From positions 310,001-374,000 of the forward strand of contig NZ_JBHRXK010000004.1 of the NCBI RefSeq assembly GCF_042648505.1: a stretch of DNA of 64,000 nt. Direction: 5' to 3'. A program made the translations under genes and the position numbers. The notes under the pieces are model-generated. The model saw only the letters and a program-made list of their open reading frames with translations, had not been told where the DNA came from and ran no database searches. The DNA is from Lysobacter_L cavernae (GTDB lineage Bacteria > Pseudomonadota > Gammaproteobacteria > Xanthomonadales > Xanthomonadaceae). Shown one piece after another: positions 27,899 through 40,054 of this stretch (position 1 is the first letter of the stretch; each line of letters starts with the position of its first letter).

Positions 27899-28371
27899 CC
27901 GGCTGGATCGGGCGCCGCCGCGCACTGGGCCTGATCGCGGCGCTCGCATGGCTGACCGCGACCGGCATGACCGGTTGCGCGACCGCACCGGCTAACGTCC
28001 CCGGCGCCGCGATGCACGGTGATGCGGCGCGGCCTGCACAGGGGGCGGGCTGGGTGCGCAGCGAGCTGTACTTCGCGGTCGGCAACGAGGACGGCAGCGA
28101 TACGGTGGACGAGGCGCAGTGGCGTGCTTTTCTCGATAGCGAAATCACGCCGCGTTTCCCGGACGGACTCACGGTGTTGGACGGTTACGGCCAGTGGCTG
28201 TTTCGTGAGCAGGGCCGACTGGTGCGCCAGCGCAGCAAGATCCTGGTCGTGCTGCACGAGGGCAGTGCTCAGCGCAGCGCCGACATCGAGGCGATCCGGC
28301 TGGCGTGGAAGCGCGCGACCGGCCACGAGTCGGTGCTATGGACGCGACAGGCGGTCGACGTGTCGTTCTGA
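27895..28371 (+). CDS. DUF3574 lipoprotein
   Basis: A 158-residue protein with a signal sequence and a probable lipobox (ATGMTGC, Cys about residue 27), followed by WVRSELYFAVGNEDGSDTVDEAQWRAFLD and a C-terminal SKILVVLHEG, the pattern of the uncharacterised DUF3574 family. Probably lipid-anchored in the periplasm. Overlaps the DCC gene by four bases and ends the rluD-pgeF gene series. Function unknown. Confidence 0.72.
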   Translation: MTGWIGRRRALGLIAALAWLTATGMTGCATAPANVPGAAMHGDAARPAQGAGWVRSELYFAVGNEDGSDTVDEAQWRAFLDSEITPRFPDGLTVLDGYGQWLFREQGRLVRQRSKILVVLHEGSAQRSADIEAIRLAWKRATGHESVLWTRQAVDVSF

Positions 28372-28400
28372 GCTTATCGGCGTGCCGGGTTGCTGACACC

Positions 28401-28528
28401 GTTCGCTCTGAGCGAGCGAAGTCGAAGGGCGGATGGAGCGGATGCGCTTCAGTTCGCTCATCCTTCAACCCTTCGACATGCTCAGGGCAGGCTTTCGGCC
28501 CGCGGCCTACGCTCAGGATGAACGGTGA
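28401..28528. repeat. Dispersed repeat pair with CGAAGTCGAAGGGCGG core
   Basis: GTTCGCTCTGAGCGAGCGAA followed by GTCGAAGGGCGG, then inverted partners CCTTCAACCCTTCGACATGC and GGCCTACGCTCAGGATGAAC. A related single unit lies at about 30946-30989. This family occurs in intergenic DNA of many proteobacteria. It fills the gap before the permease gene. Confidence 0.7.
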
Positions 28529-28610
28529 TGGAGGCGGTGTTGCTTGCGTTTGGCCGCGTATTGCCTCTCCACTCGGCTACGATGCCCGCAGTCTTCCTGA
28601 GCCGCCGGCC

Positions 28611-30212
28611 ATGCCCAACGCACCCTCCCGCCGCTGGTTCGTCGCTGGCGACATCAACGGCTTCTTCGGCCTGGTCGTCGACAACCTGTCGATCCTCGGC
28701 TTCATTTCCGTCGCGCTGATCGGCATCTTCCAGTTCCCGGCCGAGGTCGTGTTCGCGCGGATGTTCCCCGGCACCGCGCTCGGCGTGCTGGTCGGCAACC
28801 TGATCTACACCTGGATGGCGCGGCGCCTCGCACAGAAAACCGGCCGCGACGACGTCACCGCGATGCCGCTTGGCCTGGATGCGCCAACCAGCATCGGCAT
28901 GGCACTGCTGGTGCTGGGGCCGTCGTTTGTGGCGTTCAAGCAGCAGGGCCTGGACGAACAGGCGGCCGCGCTGGCGACCTGGCAACTCGGCATGGCATCG
29001 CTGGTGGTGATGGGCGTGCTGAAGCTGGCGCTGTCGTTCTTCGGCGACGCGATCACCCGCGCGGTGCCGCGCGCGGCGCTGCTCGGTTCAATCGGCGGCG
29101 CGGCGCTCGCGCTGCTGGGCTTCCTGCCGCTGATCGAAACCTTGCGCTCGCCGGTGGTCGGTTTCGTCACCTTCGGCCTGCTGCTGTACGTGCTGGTGGC
29201 GAAGGGCAAACTGCCGGTGCGCATCCCCGGCGTACTGCTGGCCTTCATCGTCGGCACCGCGCTGTATTACGGCCTCGGCCTGGCCGGCCTGGGCACGCCC
29301 GGCTTCAAGCTGCCCGACGCGGTGCCGCTGCGTTTTACCTTGCCGCTGCCGACGCTGGGCTTTGTCGATGGTTTGGCGTACACCGTGCCCTACCTGCCGC
29401 TGCTGCTGCCGTTCGGCCTGCTGATGGTGGTTGGTGGCATCAACGTCAGCGAGAGCGCGCGTGCCGCCGGCGACGACTACCGCACCCGCGACGTGCTGTT
29501 GGCTGAAGCCGTATCGACGCTGGTCGCTGGCTTCTGCGGCGGCGTTGCCCAGACCACGCCGTACATCGGCCAGCCCGCGTACAAGCACATGGGCGCGCGC
29601 ATGGGCTACACGCTGCTGACCGGCTTGTTCATCGGCCTCGGTGGCATGCTCGGCTACGTGTCCGGGCTGGTGCAGTGGCTGCCGATCGCGGTGTTGGCGC
29701 CGATCATCGTCTACGTCGGCATGGACATCACCGTGCAGGCCTTCCACGACAGCCCGCGCAAGCATGCGCCGGCGGTGGCGCTGGCGTTCCTGCCGTCGAT
29801 CGCCTATCTGCTGGTGATCAAGCTCGGCAATTCGGCGTGGATCGAGCCGGCACGTTACGCCGCGCTGTACAACGGCGTTGACGGCCACGGCCTGCCGGAC
29901 CTGGCGACGATCGTCACCCTCGGCAACGGCTTCATCATCACCGCGATGATCTGGTCGACCGCGCTGGTGGCGATGATCGAGCAACGTTATCGCCGCGCCG
30001 CGCTGGTGCTGCTGATTGGCGCAGTGCTGACGCTGTTCGGCTTCATCCATTCGGTCGACCCGCGCGGCAGCGTCTATTGGCCGTGGATGGTGCAGGGGCT
30101 GGCGAAGAACATTTTGTGGCAGTTCGCAGGTGCTTATGTTGCGCTGGCGGTGCTGCTGGGCGGGCTGTCGCTGCAGCGTCATGCAGCGCCGCAAAGTGGC
30201 AATGCTGCTTGA
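28611..30212 (+). CDS. NCS2-family permease (purine/pyrimidine type)
   Basis: A 533-residue inner-membrane protein with about 12-14 hydrophobic segments. Features of the AzgA-like branch of the nucleobase-cation symporter 2 family are visible: NGFFGLVVDNLSILGFI near the start, TAMPLGLDAPTS, GGINVSESARAAGDDYRTR, and GVAQTTPYIGQPAYKHMGAR in the central substrate region. Substrate cannot be given from sequence. The start at 28611 is chosen since the longer frame reads into repeat DNA. No obvious purine genes are near. Confidence 0.78.
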   Translation: MPNAPSRRWFVAGDINGFFGLVVDNLSILGFISVALIGIFQFPAEVVFARMFPGTALGVLVGNLIYTWMARRLAQKTGRDDVTAMPLGLDAPTSIGMALLVLGPSFVAFKQQGLDEQAAALATWQLGMASLVVMGVLKLALSFFGDAITRAVPRAALLGSIGGAALALLGFLPLIETLRSPVVGFVTFGLLLYVLVAKGKLPVRIPGVLLAFIVGTALYYGLGLAGLGTPGFKLPDAVPLRFTLPLPTLGFVDGLAYTVPYLPLLLPFGLLMVVGGINVSESARAAGDDYRTRDVLLAEAVSTLVAGFCGGVAQTTPYIGQPAYKHMGARMGYTLLTGLFIGLGGMLGYVSGLVQWLPIAVLAPIIVYVGMDITVQAFHDSPRKHAPAVALAFLPSIAYLLVIKLGNSAWIEPARYAALYNGVDGHGLPDLATIVTLGNGFIITAMIWSTALVAMIEQRYRRAALVLLIGAVLTLFGFIHSVDPRGSVYWPWMVQGLAKNILWQFAGAYVALAVLLGGLSLQRHAAPQSGNAA

Positions 30213-30261
30213 TTACGGCAAGGTCGGCCGCATCTTGTGGTAGCGAATCAGTAGTTTGACT

Positions 30262-30345
30262 CGTCATTCCCGCAAAGGCGGGAACCCATGGACTTTGCTT
30301 TCAACGGCTTGACGTCCATGGATCCCCGCCTTCGCGGGGATGACG
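30262..30345. repeat. Imperfect inverted repeat, CGTCATTCCCGC type
   Basis: Left arm CGTCATTCCCGCAAAGGCGG with CCATGGAC, right arm GTCCATGGATCCCCGCC with GCGGGGATGACG. The two arms are near-complementary over about 30 bases. A widely dispersed proteobacterial palindrome; partial copies are near 16410 and 32644. It occupies the gap between the permease and gloA. Confidence 0.8.
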
Positions 30346-30386
30346 AAAACTGAGGCATCTCATCCCCCCGTCACGAAAATCCCACC

Positions 30387-30917
30387 ATGTCCCTGCAAAG
30401 CGAACTCAACGCCATCCCCGGTGTCACCGCCGACCGCGACGCTGCCACCCACCAGTTCGTGTTCAACCACACCATGCTGCGCGTCAAGGACGCTGCGAAG
30501 GCGCTGGATTTCTACACCCGTGTGCTCGGCTTCACCCTGGTGCGCCAGCGCGTGTTCGACGAGGCCAAGTTCAGCCTGTACTTCCTGGTGCTGGTCGACG
30601 ACCCGGCGCGGATACCGGCCGAAGAGCCCGCCCGCGGCGAGTGGCTGCTGAGCCAGCCGGGCGTGCTCGAGCTGACCCACAACCACGGCACGCAGAACGA
30701 CCCCGGCTTTGCCTACCACGACGGCAACGGCGAGCCGCGCGGCTTTGGCCACATCTGCGTGTCGGTGCCCGACGTCGAGGCGGCGTGTGCGCGTTTCGAG
30801 CAACTCGGCGTGCCGTTCCAGAAGCGCCTCACCGATGGCCGCATGAAGGACATCGCCTTCATCAAGGACCCGGACGGTTACTGGGTCGAGATTCTGCAGC
30901 CGACTTCGCGGCTGTGA
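30387..30917 (+). CDS. gloA: Lactoylglutathione lyase (glyoxalase I)
   Basis: Isomerises the hemithioacetal of methylglyoxal and glutathione to lactoylglutathione. The 176-residue protein is of the longer, human-like type (TMLRVKDAAKALDFYTRVLG, KFSLYFLVLVDD). The four predicted metal ligands are His28, Glu95, His122 and Glu168; the first is Gln in the human enzyme and His in the E. coli one, so this combines the long scaffold with the bacterial ligand. The C-terminus reads YWVEILQP. Flanked by repeat elements on both sides, with no operon partner. Confidence 0.95.
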   Translation: MSLQSELNAIPGVTADRDAATHQFVFNHTMLRVKDAAKALDFYTRVLGFTLVRQRVFDEAKFSLYFLVLVDDPARIPAEEPARGEWLLSQPGVLELTHNHGTQNDPGFAYHDGNGEPRGFGHICVSVPDVEAACARFEQLGVPFQKRLTDGRMKDIAFIKDPDGYWVEILQPTSRL

Positions 30918-30941
30918 GTATTCCTATAGGGGCGGTATCGG

Positions 30942-30990
30942 ATCACCGTCCGTCCTGAGTGTCGCGTAGCGAAATCGAAGGGCGGACGGA
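30942..30990. repeat. Dispersed repeat unit with GCGAAATCGAAGGGCGG
   Basis: CCGTCCGTCC at the left pairs with GGCGGACGG at the right; the centre has CCTGAGTGTCGCGTAGCGAAAT. Related to the pair at 28401-28528. It lies between the convergent gloA and otsA and could serve as a bidirectional transcript end. Confidence 0.65.
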
Positions 30991-31008
30991 GTGGCGTTGC
31001 CATGCTCG

Positions 31009-32376
<1,368 letters not shown>

Positions 32377-32404
32377 GAAAGAGCCTCCTTCTGTACTAAG
32401 CAGT

Positions 32405-32610
32405 CGATTATCTCAACAGACCCGGAGGGCGGCGCACATGGATGTGCGCCGTTTTCCGACCAAGCCAGGATGGCGAGTCGGAAAATCCCCTTAGCGCTTC
32501 CAATCGTGGGGCTGATTTGTCGAGGAAAGCCTTTCTCTTTGGTTACGTTCTCTTGGGCCAGCAAGAGAAAGTGACCCGGCCGCGCAGCGGACGGAAGCTT
32601 TGGTTGTTGC
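32405..32610 (+). repeat. Dispersed repeat family A, copy 3, inside the trehalose gene set
   Basis: Shares with copy 1 and copy 2 the order ACCCGGAGGGCGG, hairpin CGGCGCACAT/ATGTGCGCCG, GGCGAGTCGGAAAATCCCC, TCTCTTTGGTTACGTTC, stem TCTCTTG/CAAGAGA, and GTGACCCGGCCGCG with GGACGGAAGC. A small perfect hairpin (GTTCCCGC/GCGGGAAC) lies just beyond at 32644-32663. The remainder of this 355-base gap shows no gene. Confidence 0.8.
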
Positions 32611-32731
32611 TTCAAGTCACATAGCAAAGAGCAACGTCGCTGGGTTCCCGCTTCCGCGGGAACGACGGTGGGTGCGGGCCGATCTAAGTGGCCGTCTGCC
32701 TCCATTGAGTGGGCTGCGAACGTCAACCTGC

Positions 32732-34528
32732 TCACGCCGCATCCTGCCAAGGCCGCGACAACCGCATCGCCGCAATGATCAGGCCGACGTGCGAATAGGT
32801 CTGCGGAAAATTGCCCCAGGCCTCGCCACCGTCGAACTCGAGGTCTTCCGACAGCAGGCCGAGTGGATTGCGGCGCGCAAGAATGCGCTCGAACAGCGTC
32901 CGTGCCTCCTCGTAGCGTCCGATCGTGGCGAGGGCATCGATGTACCAGAACGTGCAGATGGTGAAGCTGGTCTCCGGCGAGCCGAAATCGTCCGGCGAGA
33001 CGTAGCGGAACAGCGCGTCGCCGCGCTTGAGGCCGTGGCCGATCGCCTCGACCGTGCGGATGAAACGCGGGTCGTCGGGCTTGACGAAACCCAGGTCGGC
33101 GAGCAGCAGCAGTGACGCGTCGAGACGGTTGCCGTCGAGGGCCTCGACGAAATGGCCGAGTTCCTCGTTGTAGGCGTGCTCGATGATGCGGGCGTGGATG
33201 GCATCGGCGCGCTCGCGCCAGAGCTTCACCCGTTCCGGCAGCTTCACGTGCACGGCGATCTTGGCCAGGCGGTCACAGGCGGCCCAGCACATCACGCTGG
33301 AATAGGTGTGGACCTCGGTGCGGCCACGGAACTCCCAGAGGCCGGCGTCGGGCTGGTTGTGCAGGGCGAAGGCGCGCTCGCCGAGCGGTTCGATGCGCTC
33401 GAAGATCGCCGCATCGCCCATGCGCGTCAGCCGCTGGTCGAAGAACAGTTGCGTCGAGGCCAGCACCACGCTGCCGTAGACGTCGTGCTGCTGCTGCAGC
33501 CAGGCCAGGTTGCCGCGCCGTACCGGGCCCATGCCGCGATAGCCGGCCAACGATGGCACTTCCTCCTCGGTCAGCGCCTTTTCGAAGCCGATGCCGTACA
33601 GCGGTTGCAGCAGACCGTCGTCGGTGGCGACGTTGGCGACGTAACGCAGGTAGTCCTCCATGCTGCGGGTGGCGCCGAGGCGGTTGAGCGCGCGCACCAC
33701 GAACGCGGCATCGCGCAGCCAGCAGTAGCGGTAGTCCCAGTTGCGCACGGTGTGCGCGGCCTCCGGGATCGACGTGGTCATCGCGGCGACTATCGCGCCG
33801 GTTTCCTCGTACTGGCACAGCTTCAGGGTGATCGCGCTGCGGATCACCGCCTCCTGCCACTCCAGTGGAATCGACAGATAGCGCACCCAGTCGCGCCAAT
33901 AGGCGATGGTCTTCTCCTCGGCCTGGCGCACGAAGGCGGCCACCGGCTGGGTCAGCGTCTCGTCGGGGCCGAGTACCAGGTGCAGCTCGCGATCGAGCGC
34001 AAACGGCAGTGCGTCGCGCACCAGTCGCACCGGCACGTCGCTGGTCAGGCGCAGGGTGAAGCCTGGCACCAGGTAGCGGATGTGGTTGCTGCCCCAGGTG
34101 GTCTCGGGCTTGCTGGCGCCGTAATCGGCGAGCGGACGCAGGCGCACGCGCACGCGCGGCAGTCCGGCCAGCGGTCGCACCCGGCGCAGCAACGTCACCG
34201 GCCGGTAGAAGCGATCGTTCTGGTGCCAGCGCGGGGCGAAGTCGGTGATCTCGACCGCGCCGCCGCGGGTGTCGCGCAGGATCGTGCGCAATACCGCGGT
34301 GTTGGCCAGGTAATGCTGCTCGGACGAGGCGAAGTCCTCGATCTCGATCGCGTAGTCGCCGCCCTCGTGGTCGCGTGGCGACAGCAGCGCGCAGAAGGTC
34401 GGGTCACCGTCGAAGGCCGGCACGCAACCCCAGACGATGCGGCCGCGCGCGTCGACCAGCGCCGCCATGCTGCCGTTGCCGACGAGGCCGAGGTCGAGGC
34501 TGGGGTGTGCGTCGGGTATGGGGGTCAT
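32732..34528 (-). CDS. GH15 glycoside hydrolase (glucoamylase or trehalase type)
   Basis: A 598-residue cytoplasmic protein, no signal peptide. An N-terminal beta-sandwich (about 1-220, LDLGLVGNGSMAALVD) precedes the (alpha/alpha)6 barrel with VRNWDYRYCWLRDAAF and the C-terminal LLSEDLEFDGGEAWGNFPQTYSH, carrying conserved acids of GH15. The start at 34528 overlaps the otsB stop by ATGA; an upstream extension is Gly/Pro-rich. Placement between otsB and otsA favours a trehalase-like or glycogen-related role, but substrate is not decidable from sequence. Confidence 0.9.
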   Translation of the reverse strand: MTPIPDAHPSLDLGLVGNGSMAALVDARGRIVWGCVPAFDGDPTFCALLSPRDHEGGDYAIEIEDFASSEQHYLANTAVLRTILRDTRGGAVEITDFAPRWHQNDRFYRPVTLLRRVRPLAGLPRVRVRLRPLADYGASKPETTWGSNHIRYLVPGFTLRLTSDVPVRLVRDALPFALDRELHLVLGPDETLTQPVAAFVRQAEEKTIAYWRDWVRYLSIPLEWQEAVIRSAITLKLCQYEETGAIVAAMTTSIPEAAHTVRNWDYRYCWLRDAAFVVRALNRLGATRSMEDYLRYVANVATDDGLLQPLYGIGFEKALTEEEVPSLAGYRGMGPVRRGNLAWLQQQHDVYGSVVLASTQLFFDQRLTRMGDAAIFERIEPLGERAFALHNQPDAGLWEFRGRTEVHTYSSVMCWAACDRLAKIAVHVKLPERVKLWRERADAIHARIIEHAYNEELGHFVEALDGNRLDASLLLLADLGFVKPDDPRFIRTVEAIGHGLKRGDALFRYVSPDDFGSPETSFTICTFWYIDALATIGRYEEARTLFERILARRNPLGLLSEDLEFDGGEAWGNFPQTYSHVGLIIAAMRLSRPWQDAA

Positions 34529-35292
34529 CCAGGTTCCTGTGTCTGGGAAAGGATCACGGCCTGCTCCAGCCATTCGCGCACCGCGGCCGGGTCGTGCAGG
34601 CCGTAACGCGCGGCGCTGGGGCTGCGCGCGCCGACCAGCACCCCGAAGCCGCCGTGGCAGTCGACGGCGGCGAAGCCGTGCTCGTCGGTCAGGTCGTCAC
34701 CGACGAACACCGGGCGGCGCCCGTGGAACGGTGGCGTGGCCAGCAAGGCGAGCACCGCTTCGCCCTTGTGCGCACCGTCGGGGCGCAGTTCGAGCACGCG
34801 GTTGCCCGGTTGCAGGTGGTAGCCGGGCAACTCGATCAGTGCCGAGGTGGCGAACTCGTGCAGCGGCTCCTCGGCGGCCGGCGCGCCGCGCCAGTGCAGG
34901 GCCAGCGTGGTGCCCTTGTCTTCGACCAGTGCGCCGGGGTATTTGGCGGCCAGGGCCCGTGCCGCCGTGAGCACGTCGTCAAGCGCGACCGGTCGCGCAT
35001 GGGCGATGGCGTGGCCGTTGTCGCGCAATTCCAGGCCATGCAGGCCGGCGGCGGGCAGGAGCAGCGGTGCGAACAGGGCATCGAGCTGCGCCAGGGTGCG
35101 GCCGCTGACCAGTGCCAGCGCACCGTCGAGCTGGTCGCGCAACGCGTCCAGCGTGGCGATCAGCGCCGGCGCGGCATGCACCTCGTCCGGTAGATCGGCG
35201 AAGTCCAGCAAGGTGCCGTCGACGTCGAGGAACAGTGCCCAGTCGGGCGAGAACGCCGGCGGCGGCGGACGATGGGGGATCTGCGCAGCCAT
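34525..35292 (-). CDS. otsB: Trehalose-6-phosphate phosphatase
   Basis: HAD-superfamily phosphatase making trehalose from trehalose-6-phosphate. The 255-residue protein has motif I LFLDVDGTLLDF (nucleophile Asp), SGRTLAQLDALF for motif II, and PVFVGDDLTDEHGFAAV for motif IV. It is the first gene of the leftward set and overlaps the GH15 gene by four bases. It diverges from clpB, sharing a 120-base promoter region. Confidence 0.96.
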   Translation of the reverse strand: MAAQIPHRPPPPAFSPDWALFLDVDGTLLDFADLPDEVHAAPALIATLDALRDQLDGALALVSGRTLAQLDALFAPLLLPAAGLHGLELRDNGHAIAHARPVALDDVLTAARALAAKYPGALVEDKGTTLALHWRGAPAAEEPLHEFATSALIELPGYHLQPGNRVLELRPDGAHKGEAVLALLATPPFHGRRPVFVGDDLTDEHGFAAVDCHGGFGVLVGARSPSAARYGLHDPAAVREWLEQAVILSQTQEPG

Positions 35293-35335
35293 ACACGCAT
35301 TGTGAACATGTGCATGTAAGCATTAGGTGGACGCG

Positions 35336-35364
35336 CTTGAATCGCCGCGCGACGGGCCGCATCT
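35336..35364 (+). promoter_or_regulatory. Probable sigma-32 heat-shock promoter of clpB
   Basis: CTTGAA (35336-35341) matches the sigma-32 -35 element exactly. CCGCATCT (35357-35364) matches CCCCATnT at all but one base, with a 15-base spacer. The predicted start is about 40 bases upstream of the clpB ATG. The spacer is one or two bases longer than the E. coli mode. Confidence 0.65.
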
Positions 35365-35412
35365 GAGAGGCATTGCGGCTGGGCCGCCACATCTTTTGAG
35401 AGGGATCACTCC

Positions 35413-38013
<2,601 letters not shown>

Positions 38014-38020
38014 AGCCGAC

Positions 38021-39025
38021 TCACCTGACCGGCGTCGAGCAGGCACCCGAAAGGCGGCCACCGCGTTCCGCGCAGTCGGCGGGTGTTGTGCGGATCGTCT
38101 GCTCGCCGCCGCCCGAGAAGGGCACGCAACAGGTCGGCAGTTGCAGTTCCAGTGCGTGCTGGCGCTGCAACCGTGATGCCGCGGGAGCGGAGGCAGGCGA
38201 TCTTGTCGTCGATGCGGGCGTGGGTGGGGGCGTGGGCGCTGCGTCGTCCATCGGGGTCGGGTAGTCCGTCCCCCCGGCCGGCGGAGGCGGAGGCGCCGGG
38301 GGATCACGACGATCGTCGTCATCGTCCTTGCTCGCGTCGTAAGCAGCGGCACCGACAGCGATGACGCCGAGTCCGATAAGCGCCTTCTGCCAGCCCTTCA
38401 GCGCCTTCTTCGGCGGCGCCGTGAAGTAGTTGCGCGTCCAGTCGGCCGTGCGCTCGGCGGCTGTGGCATCGAGCAAGGTGGTCTTGTGCTCGCCGTTGGG
38501 CCACACGACCAGCTGTTCAGACGTGGTCACGCGCATCGAGGCCAGCTTTCCGTCCAGATCGGCGGCACCCTGGATCACGGTCATGACCGTGCCGCGCTCG
38601 TCCACCTTGAGGTTGATCCGGCTGCGGCTGATGCCGCTGACGGCGCCGACGTTGGTCAAAAAGCAGATGTTCGAGCCGTTGATGAAGAGCTCGCCTGCGA
38701 TCAGGCGTACCGCCAGGCAGCGGGTGCCCTTGAAGAACGAGGTGCTGATCAACTTGGCACTGTTCTCGTTGAGCAGCACGATGCCCTGCGGCGCGAGTTC
38801 CACCCGGGCACTGGTGCGTGGGCCCGTGCGAACCATGCTGCCGTCACGGATGGGTACATCCACGGCCGATGGACGCTGGCGGGCGTCATCGACAAATGCG
38901 TTGGTGCCGTCGATGTCCATCTGGGCGATCTCCTGGGCGTGGACAGGCGACATTGCGACGGTCAAGGCCAGCCATAGCAGCGCCGGGACGGGTACGCGAG
39001 GTTGTGGAAACGTGCGGATGTTCAT
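38021..39025 (-). CDS. FecR-domain secreted protein with Pro-rich and Cys-containing tail
   Basis: A 334-residue protein with a signal peptide ending near SPVHA (about residue 30). A FecR-like beta domain follows (about 50-200: VRTGPRTSARVELAPQGIVL, LLNENSAKLI, VMTVIQGAADLDG). A short hydrophobic stretch (IGLGVIAVGAAAYDA) precedes an Asp run (DDDDD), a Pro-rich segment, and a tail with CCVPFSGGG and two further Cys. The FecR fold is used in sigma-regulator proteins but also in many exported proteins; no sigma factor gene is nearby. It is last in the leftward set behind the 873-residue hydrolase and the membrane protein. Confidence 0.7.
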   Translation of the reverse strand: MNIRTFPQPRVPVPALLWLALTVAMSPVHAQEIAQMDIDGTNAFVDDARQRPSAVDVPIRDGSMVRTGPRTSARVELAPQGIVLLNENSAKLISTSFFKGTRCLAVRLIAGELFINGSNICFLTNVGAVSGISRSRINLKVDERGTVMTVIQGAADLDGKLASMRVTTSEQLVVWPNGEHKTTLLDATAAERTADWTRNYFTAPPKKALKGWQKALIGLGVIAVGAAAYDASKDDDDDRRDPPAPPPPPAGGTDYPTPMDDAAPTPPPTPASTTRSPASAPAASRLQRQHALELQLPTCCVPFSGGGEQTIRTTPADCAERGGRLSGACSTPVR

Positions 39026-39043
39026 GTAGCTACCTCCGTCCGA

Positions 39044-40021
39044 TCAACGCCCCGCGGGCGCCTCGAACAGTTCACGGATGCCGACGGTTTCCATGCGGGC
39101 GACGTCATCGGACGGAATCCACAGCACGCGTCGCGTCGGTGGGTCCCAGACGGTGAGGCCGCGTTCGTTCCGGTCGATTAGGAACTGGCCCGTGGCGATG
39201 GGCGGGGCGCGCGCGTCCTTGGTTTCGATGCGCACCACCGGGTAACGGCTCGGCTTGAGCAGCGCGCCGAACTCCATCGGCAGCATGAGCACCAGCAGCG
39301 CCGTGACAAACAACAGTGGACCGATCAGCCAGGCTCGCCAGTGCCAGCGCGACACCACGTGCCAGCCGATGCAGCACATGACGACGAGCTGCACGGCAGA
39401 CCAGAGCTGCGCATTGAAAACCGAGCGCAGCACGTCGAAGCGCCCGCAAAGGAAGGCTTCACGCAAGGCTATGAGGTCTGCTTGGCAATGCAGGGTGCCC
39501 GGATTGCTGTAGAGCAACCCGGATATCTGCAGATGGAACGAGATGGCGCGCAGGCTGTCGAAAGCGATCATGGCACTGGCGACCAGAAGCACGCAGTACA
39601 GCGACAGGCGCGCCACGATAGCCCAGGTCGTCGTGGCGTGGGCCTCGTACATGTCCCGCAGGCGCTGACCGTGTTGCAACAGCTTGCGCCGCGTCAACAC
39701 CGCGATCAGTGCGAACGGAATGGCCGCGGCAGTGACCAGGATGACCAGGGGGCTGACCGCTACCTGGGCAATGCCGATCACGATGGAGAGGAAGAACTTC
39801 GCCCCTTCGAGCAGGAAGTAGTCCTTGCTGAAGTCCACCAGCCCGTACAACCCCAGTGCATAGATATGCGCGGTGGTGATCAGGTAGCCGCACACGTACA
39901 GGATCGCCGTCATTCCGGCCAGCGATCCGCCAATCCACAGGACGAAGCCCTTGATCCCGGAGGCGATGCTGATCGCTTCCGGGAGGCCTTGCATCGCATT
40001 GGCACTGGATCGTTCCACCAT
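39044..40021 (-). CDS. Polytopic membrane protein of unknown function
   Basis: A 325-residue protein with about six hydrophobic segments (for example FVLWIGGSLAGMTAILYVCG, FFLSIVIGIAQVAVSPLVIL, LIGPLLFVTALLVLML) and a short C-terminal domain that ends WIPSDDVARMETVGIREL. I recognise no family. It begins 33 bases after the large hydrolase stop and ends 18 bases before the FecR-like gene, all leftward. Position next to a gene for wall-, protein- and lipid-attacking domains makes an immunity or export role conceivable; this is inference only. Confidence 0.55.
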   Translation of the reverse strand: MVERSSANAMQGLPEAISIASGIKGFVLWIGGSLAGMTAILYVCGYLITTAHIYALGLYGLVDFSKDYFLLEGAKFFLSIVIGIAQVAVSPLVILVTAAAIPFALIAVLTRRKLLQHGQRLRDMYEAHATTTWAIVARLSLYCVLLVASAMIAFDSLRAISFHLQISGLLYSNPGTLHCQADLIALREAFLCGRFDVLRSVFNAQLWSAVQLVVMCCIGWHVVSRWHWRAWLIGPLLFVTALLVLMLPMEFGALLKPSRYPVVRIETKDARAPPIATGQFLIDRNERGLTVWDPPTRRVLWIPSDDVARMETVGIRELFEAPAGR

Positions 40022-40054
40022 GTCCGAAGGTCCGTACTCGGCCAGTTCGTCGGG